Assembly: GCA_016124755.1 (NCBI GenBank)
Contig: WGNA01000021.1
Location: forward strand, 16,304-80,303
Origin: Bacteroidota bacterium
GTDB lineage: Bacteria; Bacteroidota; Bacteroidia; NS11-12g; UBA9320
Reading direction: 5' to 3'
Length of the DNA: 64,000 nt
Shown: in pieces, positions 36,301 through 42,517 of the stretch
How positions within the stretch are numbered: position 1 is the first letter of the stretch
How the letters are laid out: every line of letters begins with the position of its first letter
Translations under genes and position numbers: made by a program
Notes under the pieces: generated by a model
What the model saw: only the letters and a program-made list of their open reading frames with translations
Databases searched by the model: none
Told to the model about the DNA's origin: nothing

Positions 36301-36598
36301 TGTTGTCGGGCGTATCCGTTTCAAAAGATTTGCGGAACGAAGGCGGTAAAAGAGCCGCGTGATTCGAACCGAGAATATTTGAAATATCCTGAAAATTATA
36401 CTGAGCCTCTTCGTCTTCATTACAAATAAAAACAACGCTTCTCCCGGTTTCGGTAAAAATGAGGGAAGCTAAAAAGGCTTTGAAAGATCCTGAAATTCCG
36501 GCAATATGAATGTGGCTCCCTTTGGTTTCAAGGGTTTTTATCATTTCCCGGATTTGAGAAGTCTGACTGTAAAAACTGAGAATTTCCCGGGTATTCAA
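33323..36598 (-). CDS. mfd: Transcription-repair coupling factor Mfd
   Basis: 1091 residues. UvrB-like N-terminal part, RNA-polymerase-interacting CarD-like domain (about 405-480, [18 protein letters not shown]), RecG-like translocase with Walker A [19 protein letters not shown], DEEQ box [39 protein letters not shown] and [21 protein letters not shown], ending in the TRCF D7 domain. It removes stalled RNA polymerase and recruits UvrA. Slightly shorter than E. coli Mfd but normal for the phylum. Confidence 0.97.
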   Translation of the reverse strand: [1091 protein letters not shown]

Positions 36599-36617
36599 AC
36601 CTCTGTAAATTGGGTGG

Positions 36618-36625
36618 CAAATTTA
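36618..36625 (-). promoter_or_regulatory. -7 promoter box TAAATTTG upstream of mfd
   Basis: Minus-strand TAnnTTTG match 20 bases before the mfd ATG. Confidence 0.4.
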
Positions 36626-36728
36626 AACCGATCACAAAACGATTTTGTTTGAACTATAAAATCATGATGTGAAATGATGAACTTCTTTCACTTCACAATT
36701 AATGAACATCAATCTGTTTTGTTTAAAA

Positions 36729-36736
36729 TAAATTTG
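36729..36736 (+). promoter_or_regulatory. -7 promoter box TAAATTTG upstream of the exonuclease-GIY-YIG gene
   Basis: TAnnTTTG match five bases before the ATG at 36742; divergent from the mfd promoter. Confidence 0.35.
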
Positions 36737-36741
36737 AATCC

Positions 36742-38124
36742 ATGCAGTACGCGGTAGTCGATGTTGAAACAAGTGGTCAGTCGAATAAGATCACTGAAAT
36801 TGCCGTGTATGTTTATGATGACGAGCAAAGGGAAATTGTAGATACCTTTTCTTCATTAGTAAATCCCGAGTGCAACATCCCTGTTTTTATTTCCAATCTC
36901 ACCGGAATAACCGATGACATGGTTCGCTCGGCACCCCGCTTTTTTGAAATTGCCAAAGAGGTTTTTACCATTACCGAGAACCGCGTTTTTGTTGCTCACT
37001 CAGTGGGTTTCGATTACAATGTGATCCGAAACGAATTCCGCGAATTGGGAGCCGACTTCCGACGCAAAAAAATGTGCACGGTTCGTCTCAGCCGAAAAGT
37101 ATTTCCGGGTTTAAAATCCTATTCACTCGGAAATTTGTGTGAAAGTCTGGGAGTGGAAATTACCGACCGGCATCGCGCAACCGGAGACGCCAAAGCCACA
37201 ACCCGCTTACTCGAATTAATACTCGACCACGATCTCGATAACAGTGTCGGAAACGCATTAAATGTTAAAAGCCGCGAAGCCTCCTTGCCGCCAAATCTTC
37301 CGGCAAATGTGTTTCACGAGTTGCCGGAACAAACCGGAGTGTATTACATGCACGACGAAGAAGGAAAGGTTATATATGTAGGAAAGGCCATCAACATTAA
37401 ATCAAGAATTGAGGGACATTTCGCGGATACCAGCATTCGAAAATGGAAATTTAAAGACCAGATTTACGACATCAGTTATATGCTTACCGGCTCTGAATTG
37501 CTGGCGCTATTGGTTGAATCGGCAGAAATTAAAAAGTGGTTTCCAACCTATAACCGGGCTCAGAAATATACGGGAAGTGGTTATACGCTTTGCCGGTACC
37601 GCGATCAAAATGATGTGGAGCGACTTGAGGTTATTAAACAACAAAAGGCAGTGGGAAGTCCGTTGGCAGCCTTTTCAAATCCCACAAAAGGCCGGGAATT
37701 TTTGCGTCGGCTTTGTGATGAATTCTCATTGTGCGCCCGAATGACCGGTTTGCAGAATACACAGGGAAGTTGTTTTGATTACCACTTAGGGAAGTGCAAA
37801 GGCGTTTGTGCGGGAGAGGAAAGTCAACAGGATTACAACAATAGAGTGGAAGAAGCCATCGCGAGTTTTGCTCTGGAATTCGGCAATTATCTTTTCTGGA
37901 TTAAAGGTAGAAACCGCGATGAGAAGGCTTTTGTGCTGATTGAAAACGGTCGGTATAAAGGTTATGGTTTCGTGGATACCCTTACTCAGATTTCATCATT
38001 CGAAGACATCACAGATTTGCTGGTTCATCAGAATCACAATCCCGATATACAGCACATTCTCCACGGCTATCTCACCAAATTATCTTCACAGGACATCGTG
38101 CGGTTCGACAAAATTTCGGTTTGA
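36742..38124 (+). CDS. DnaQ-type exonuclease fused to a GIY-YIG (UvrC/Cho-like) nuclease
   Basis: 460 residues. Residues 1-165 form a DEDDh 3'-5' exonuclease: DVETSG (first Asp, Glu), VAHSVGFDYNVI and HRATGDAKATTRL. Residues about 190-290 contain a GIY-YIG endonuclease like the N-terminus of UvrC/Cho: TGVYYMHDEEGKVIYVGKAI. The C-terminal part holds four cysteines in a C-x11-C-x6-C-x3-C spacing (LCARMTG...SCFDYHLGKCKGVC), as in Cho-like proteins. The role is probably DNA repair; it is divergent from mfd. Confidence 0.9.
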   Translation: MQYAVVDVETSGQSNKITEIAVYVYDDEQREIVDTFSSLVNPECNIPVFISNLTGITDDMVRSAPRFFEIAKEVFTITENRVFVAHSVGFDYNVIRNEFRELGADFRRKKMCTVRLSRKVFPGLKSYSLGNLCESLGVEITDRHRATGDAKATTRLLELILDHDLDNSVGNALNVKSREASLPPNLPANVFHELPEQTGVYYMHDEEGKVIYVGKAINIKSRIEGHFADTSIRKWKFKDQIYDISYMLTGSELLALLVESAEIKKWFPTYNRAQKYTGSGYTLCRYRDQNDVERLEVIKQQKAVGSPLAAFSNPTKGREFLRRLCDEFSLCARMTGLQNTQGSCFDYHLGKCKGVCAGEESQQDYNNRVEEAIASFALEFGNYLFWIKGRNRDEKAFVLIENGRYKGYGFVDTLTQISSFEDITDLLVHQNHNPDIQHILHGYLTKLSSQDIVRFDKISV

Positions 38125-38177
38125 AAAAATATCCGGGAATATTTAAGAACTGTGAAATGTCTATTGGGTAAAGAACC

Positions 38178-38729
38178 TTGGCGGAAAACATTTATACCGA
38201 CGAAGAGATCATCCGAAAGGTGGTTGACGGCGACAGGGATGCCTTTCGACTCATTGTTCGAAAATATCAGAGCACCGTGGCCGGAATTTGTTTCAACATG
38301 CTGAAAGATGAAAACCTCGCCGATGAGGTTGGGCAGGATGTCTTTATCCGGTTGTTTAAATCTTTAGCGCATTTCCGGTTCGAGTCGAGTTTGAAAACCT
38401 ATGTTTCGAGAATCGCAATGAACCTGTGTCTGAACAAACTGAAACAACAAAATACATGGTGGAACCGGTTTTCGGGAACATCTGAAGACTTGGAATTGAT
38501 GCCAACAAAGAGTGCTGCCCATGATTTTGAAAACAAAGAGATTCTGGCTAAAGCGCTGCAGCAACTTGACGATAAACCGAGAGCTCTGGTTGTTCTTCGA
38601 ATGATCGAAGGCTACTCAATAAAAGAAACCGCTGAAATTCTTGAAATCCGTGAAGGCACTGTTATGTCGGGGCTGAAACGGGCTTTAGATAAACTAAAAA
38701 ACATCTTAGAAAAACTGGGTTATGAATAA
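38178..38729 (+). CDS. ECF-family RNA polymerase sigma factor
   Basis: 183 residues, TTG start (MAENIYTDEEIIRKV), no ATG close upstream. Region 2 (VAGICFNMLKDENLADEVGQDVFIRLF, then FESSLKTYVSRIAMNLCLNKLKQ) and region 4 (LDDKPRALVVLRMIEGYSIKETAEILEIREGTVMSGLKRAL) are clear. It overlaps the next gene by eight bases and heads a run encoding a small membrane protein and two Spy-like proteins, an organisation typical of an envelope-stress sigma system. Confidence 0.93.
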   Translation: MAENIYTDEEIIRKVVDGDRDAFRLIVRKYQSTVAGICFNMLKDENLADEVGQDVFIRLFKSLAHFRFESSLKTYVSRIAMNLCLNKLKQQNTWWNRFSGTSEDLELMPTKSAAHDFENKEILAKALQQLDDKPRALVVLRMIEGYSIKETAEILEIREGTVMSGLKRALDKLKNILEKLGYE

Positions 38730-39027
38730 CATGGATAAACTTAATGAGGAACTGAAATCGCTAAAAAGGGATTTTGCTTCCGGCTTCGATGATCGGGTGA
38801 TTTCGTCGATTCAACATCATGGTATGACCCGAACCGCTAACCGGACAGTTACCCTCTGGACAAAACGGGTATCCACTCTCGCAGCGGCCTGTGTGGTTGC
38901 CTTGTTCTTGATTACCTATTTCACATACGGACGAATTTCAAAAGACAGCCTGCTCGGAATAGACGGCTACAGCTCGGTTGATATCTCCGAAAGTTACGAA
39001 ACCTATAGCTACCTGTACAATGAATAA
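38722..39027 (+). CDS. Small single-pass membrane protein, probable anti-sigma factor
   Basis: 101 residues: charged N-terminal cytoplasmic part (DKLNEELKSLKRDFASGFDDRV), one membrane helix at about 50-68 (TLAAACVVALFLITYF), and a short periplasmic tail. No zinc-finger anti-sigma motif (HxxxCxxC) is visible. Its position directly after and overlapping the sigma gene supports an anti-sigma role by analogy. Ends eight bases inside the next gene. Confidence 0.7.
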   Translation: MNNMDKLNEELKSLKRDFASGFDDRVISSIQHHGMTRTANRTVTLWTKRVSTLAAACVVALFLITYFTYGRISKDSLLGIDGYSSVDISESYETYSYLYNE

Positions 39028-39418
39028 AAGAATCATCATCATCGTAATTTCTTCTTTGCTTGTGGGATTTGCCGCCGGTGTATTCTCCATGCAAATTATG
39101 ACGCGGAAGCGAATTCACGACATTATTGAAATGCAACGCCCGCCTAAATTCAGAGACGATCTCAAAGAGCAACTAAAACTTACGCCTGAACAAGCCGAAA
39201 AATTTGATAACATCTTTAAAGAACATATTCAACAAGTACGTGGAATAAGAGAAGGCGAGCGGGAAGCACTGAAAAATGCCATGGACGGATTATACAATGA
39301 TCTTGCGAAAGAACTCAACGAAGATCAGGTGAAAATTCTTCGGGATTTCGAAATGCGCATGAGAAGAAATCATCAGAAAAAAATGCAACGGGATCGGGAA
39401 TATCACCGACCTGAATAA
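39020..39418 (+). CDS. Spy/CpxP-like periplasmic protein, membrane-anchored
   Basis: 132 residues from the ATG at 39020 (MNKRIIIIVISS); the longer frame to 38978 lies inside the previous gene. After an N-terminal membrane helix or uncleaved signal (4-24) comes a helical, highly charged segment with the Spy-type phrase LKLTPEQAEKFDNIFKEH and a second LNEDQVKILRDFE. These are heavy-metal-resistance/Spy helical hairpins (LTxxQ motif). The role is probably to sense or chaperone in the envelope, coupled to the sigma/anti-sigma pair upstream. Confidence 0.8.
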   Translation: MNKRIIIIVISSLLVGFAAGVFSMQIMTRKRIHDIIEMQRPPKFRDDLKEQLKLTPEQAEKFDNIFKEHIQQVRGIREGEREALKNAMDGLYNDLAKELNEDQVKILRDFEMRMRRNHQKKMQRDREYHRPE

Positions 39419-39452
39419 TGTCAAAACAATAAACACAGTAATTATCCAAGCT

Positions 39453-40451
39453 ATGAAAAGTCTGAAATCATTCGCACTGCTACTTGCCCTGGGGGCAGCG
39501 CAGGCATTCGCACAAGGACCGGGAAAACCTCATCATTTTAAAGGAGGTCCGGGTCACGAAATGAACATACAAAAACTCGATTCTATTCTGAAACTAACCG
39601 ACGATCAGAAAGCGAAAATCGAAGCACTTCACAAAGAACAACGCGATAAAATGAAAGCGGCTCGCGAGAGCGGACAGAAGCCTGATCGCGAGGAAATGAT
39701 GAAAGCGATGAAGGAGAATCGTGAAAAGTTCATGAATATCTTAACTCCCGAACAAAAGCAAATTCTTGAAAAGAAAAGAGAAGAGCAAAAGGAAAAGATG
39801 AAAGCCATGCAGGCTGAAATCAAAACTTACCGCGACACCCGGATTAAACCCACAATGGAAAATCTGAGAAACGATTTCGACTCCAAACTCAGCGATCAGG
39901 AACGGGCCAAAGTAACGGAAGTAAGAGCGAAATCCACCGAAATGAGAGAAGGCTTTAAAAAGGAAAATGTCAAAGCCGAATCATCAGCACCTGCAGAGGA
40001 TGATATTCACAGAGGTCATCGCGCCGGAAGATTAACCCCAGATCAGCACAAACAAATAAAAACCTATGTCGACTCCGAACTCAAGCCGATTTTGGATGCC
40101 CACAAAGCCGACCTCGATAAAGTTGCGGAAGATCTCAAACCTCTGCGAGCAACCTGGAAAGCAGACATGAAGGCCATTCGCGATAAATACATCGAACCCG
40201 ACACTGCCAAATCAAACTGCGGTCATTGCAAAAAAGGAGATGGAAAATGTGAAGGTGGAAAAGGAAAAGGTAAAGGAAATGGAACCGGAAAAGCAGATGG
40301 TAAAGCACATAGTAACTCTGGCGGTTCAAATGGAAAACCTACCTACGGACATGCGAAACGACCCGATGAATCACAAAGCAATCAACGGGTAAAAGCTGAA
40401 AGCGTAAGATTCATCCTGATGTCTCCCGAAGACGAAACGGAAGATCGGTAA
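39453..40451 (+). CDS. Exported Spy/CpxP-like protein with Cys-rich, Gly/Lys-rich tail
   Basis: 332 residues: signal peptide (1-20, ...GAAQAFAQ), a His/Gly start (GKPHHFKGGPGHEM), then two LTxxQ modules (LKLTDDQKAKIEALHKEQ, ILTPEQKQILEKKR) in long charged helices, and a third (RLTPDQHKQIKTYV) at about 192. Near residue 254 lies a Cys cluster CGHCKKGDGKCEGG followed by a Lys/Gly-rich run and a low-complexity tail. The CxxC-x6-C spacing and nearby His suggest metal or redox function; unproven. Gene stop is followed by a strong terminator. Confidence 0.78.
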   Translation: MKSLKSFALLLALGAAQAFAQGPGKPHHFKGGPGHEMNIQKLDSILKLTDDQKAKIEALHKEQRDKMKAARESGQKPDREEMMKAMKENREKFMNILTPEQKQILEKKREEQKEKMKAMQAEIKTYRDTRIKPTMENLRNDFDSKLSDQERAKVTEVRAKSTEMREGFKKENVKAESSAPAEDDIHRGHRAGRLTPDQHKQIKTYVDSELKPILDAHKADLDKVAEDLKPLRATWKADMKAIRDKYIEPDTAKSNCGHCKKGDGKCEGGKGKGKGNGTGKADGKAHSNSGGSNGKPTYGHAKRPDESQSNQRVKAESVRFILMSPEDETEDR

Positions 40452-40469
40452 GATAATCTGCTGTTGGCT

Positions 40470-40511
40470 AACCGACCGCCGGAGTGTTGAGAGAGAGCTC
40501 CGGCGTCGGTT
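40470..40511 (+). terminator. Rho-independent terminator after the Spy-like genes
   Basis: Long GC-rich stem AACCGACCGCCGGAG / CTCCGGCGTCGGTT (one bulged base) with a 12-13-base loop, followed by attttaaat. U tract is short, so strength is moderate. Confidence 0.8.
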
Positions 40512-40547
40512 ATTTTAAATCCCTCTCACGACCCAATTGAAAGCATT

Positions 40548-41312
40548 ATGAAATCTAAAAACGCAGCATTACTGCTGTCTCTTCTCGTTTTTCTAATGGT
40601 TAGTTGTAAAGACAAAGACGACGACACCGTAACCACAAACACAAACAATTCTTCGGACGAAATTCCGGCTGTTTACAAAAAGATCTACGGCACCACGGAT
40701 ATGTATATTGATGGTGACTACATTGTTTTTAAGACTAATGGAATTCCGGATCATCCCAGTCCGTATTACCAAAATACCCAGTGGTCTGATAAATATGAAG
40801 CGTACAATGGAAGCAACCCTCAGTGGAATCAGAATCCGAATACCATTTCATCCGCGAATTACACTTTCAAAATTCCATTGCATCCCACTGAAGACGCAAG
40901 TCATGCGGCAACTCCATTAGGCCCGATCGGTATTTCTTTAAACGGGGTGGCTTTTTATAATCAGTACGCCGGACCCAACAATCAGAAACTTACCGGTGAG
41001 ATAAATTCTTTCGATCAATACAACGGTCATCCTCAACAACAAGGTCAGTATCACTACCACGTAGAACCACTTTATCTCACAAAAAACAGCGGTACAGATG
41101 CTCTGCTCGGATTTTTATTAGACGGATTTCCGGTTTACGGACCGATGGAAAACGGCAAATCTGTTTCGAACGACGATCTCGACGACTATCACGGTCACAG
41201 TCACGCAACCGCAGATTACCCGGATGGTATTTATCATTATCACATTACTGCAGATGATCCTTACATAAATGGAAGCGGATTCTGGGGAAAGGCCGGCACG
41301 GTTTCATTTTAA
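40548..41312 (+). CDS. YHYH-domain lipoprotein
   Basis: 254 residues; lipoprotein signal with lipobox LMVSC. The C-terminal half carries YHYH motifs (QYHYHVEPLY at about 165 and IYHYHITADDPY near 225) and GFLLDGFPVYGPM, the defining pattern of the YHYH family, whose function is not established; the His clusters suggest metal binding. The order here, YHYH protein followed by a MORN-like lipoprotein and a Sco1-type protein, may point to a shared copper or redox role. Confidence 0.88.
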   Translation: MKSKNAALLLSLLVFLMVSCKDKDDDTVTTNTNNSSDEIPAVYKKIYGTTDMYIDGDYIVFKTNGIPDHPSPYYQNTQWSDKYEAYNGSNPQWNQNPNTISSANYTFKIPLHPTEDASHAATPLGPIGISLNGVAFYNQYAGPNNQKLTGEINSFDQYNGHPQQQGQYHYHVEPLYLTKNSGTDALLGFLLDGFPVYGPMENGKSVSNDDLDDYHGHSHATADYPDGIYHYHITADDPYINGSGFWGKAGTVSF

Positions 41313-41325
41313 TTTTTAACAGGTT

Positions 41326-41895
41326 TTGAGGGCAACTTTCCGGCTTGGATTCTTCTTTATTCTGGTTGTTTTTATAGCATGTTCAAAAAGGATGGCTTCA
41401 GAACCGTTACCCGAAATTGCCCTGCAAAGCAACATCCTCATCCCGGTGAAAGGCAGATATTACATTGGCGATTCTTTGGCTAATGGAATCTACTTTTTAC
41501 CGGGTAAAGAGGGTGACACGATTTGGATCAAATCCATTCGAAAAGGGAGAGCCGATGGCATCTGGAAAAGTTTTTATCCTAATCACCGGATTGAAGAGCA
41601 ACGGGTTTTTATCAACGGATTGAAAGAAGGAGAACTCATTCAATGGTGGCCCAACGGACAATTAAAATTAAAATTCAATTTTCTTCACGACGAATACGAA
41701 GGAACCTGTCGGGCATGGAATCAAAATGGTGTTTTAATTTCTGAAATGAATTACCACCGCGGGCATGAAGAAGGAAGTCAGAAAGTCTGGTACGACGACG
41801 GAAAAATCAAATCGAATTATGTGGTGAAAAATGGCAGGCGATACGGAATGCTGGGTACTAAAAATTGTATTAATGTTTCGGATAGTCTCTATTAA
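41326..41895 (+). CDS. MORN-type repeat lipoprotein
   Basis: 189 residues with TTG start and lipobox ending VFIAC. Body made of MORN/YwqK-like repeats: GRADGIWKSFYPNHRIEE, KEGELIQWWPNGQLKLK, YEGTCRAWNQNGVLISE and EEGSQKVWYDDGKIKS. Such repeats fold as beta hairpins and are common in Bacteroidota lipoproteins with no known activity. It overlaps the Sco1-type gene by 23 nt, implying cotranscription. Confidence 0.82.
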   Translation: MRATFRLGFFFILVVFIACSKRMASEPLPEIALQSNILIPVKGRYYIGDSLANGIYFLPGKEGDTIWIKSIRKGRADGIWKSFYPNHRIEEQRVFINGLKEGELIQWWPNGQLKLKFNFLHDEYEGTCRAWNQNGVLISEMNYHRGHEEGSQKVWYDDGKIKSNYVVKNGRRYGMLGTKNCINVSDSLY

Positions 41896-42517
41896 TTTCC
41901 TGGTCTTAACAGGGATGGTGTTTCTTTCATCCTGTTCTAAAAAAGAGCAGAGTCTCCCGTATTTCAACGATCCCGCTTTTACCCCGTTTTTTTATTCTAA
42001 AGCCGAAGCGGAAACCAAAATCACACATACAATCGGTGATTTTACCTTTACGGATCAAACCGGAAAATCATTTGGGAGCCAACAACTCAAAAATAAAATT
42101 CAGGTTGCTTCATTCTTCTTTACCGGGTGTGGAAGTATTTGTCCGATCATGACGAACCATCTCACCGAAATTCAGGATTCATTTCCCGGAAGTAAAGAAA
42201 TTGTTCTGGTCTCTTTTTCGGTAATGCCCTGGGTTGATACCGTCGGTCGATTGAGTGAATATGCCGCATCACACCGGATAAATTCTGAACAGTGGCATCT
42301 GCTTACAGGTGCAACATCGGAGATCTATGCTGTGGCAAGGCAGCAATATTTCGCTGAAGAAGAAACCGGATTCACAAAAGACAGTTCCGATTTTTTACAT
42401 ACCGAACACATCATTCTTGCAGATCGGAATGGAAGAATTCGCGGTATTTATAACGGAACCCTTTTAACCGATATTCACCAACTCATCGCCGATATCCGGG
42501 TTTTGCAAAATGATTAA
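41873..42517 (+). CDS. Sco1/SenC-family copper chaperone/thioredoxin-like lipoprotein
   Basis: 214 residues from the ATG at 41873; lipobox ending FLSSC. The thioredoxin-like fold carries the Sco1 copper motif C86-x3-C90-P (TGCGSICP) and His near H176/H179 (LHTEHIIL), the usual three ligands. The role would be copper delivery to cytochrome oxidase or a related redox partner. It overlaps the MORN gene upstream and shares a TTAA palindrome as stop codon with the convergent amylase gene. Confidence 0.9.
   Translation: MFRIVSINFLVLTGMVFLSSCSKKEQSLPYFNDPAFTPFFYSKAEAETKITHTIGDFTFTDQTGKSFGSQQLKNKIQVASFFFTGCGSICPIMTNHLTEIQDSFPGSKEIVLVSFSVMPWVDTVGRLSEYAASHRINSEQWHLLTGATSEIYAVARQQYFAEEETGFTKDSSDFLHTEHIILADRNGRIRGIYNGTLLTDIHQLIADIRVLQND

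Noticed and set aside
33323..36598. Possibility that the mfd gene is RecG
   Set aside because: The CarD-like polymerase-binding domain, UvrB-like N-terminus and TRCF C-terminus identify Mfd.
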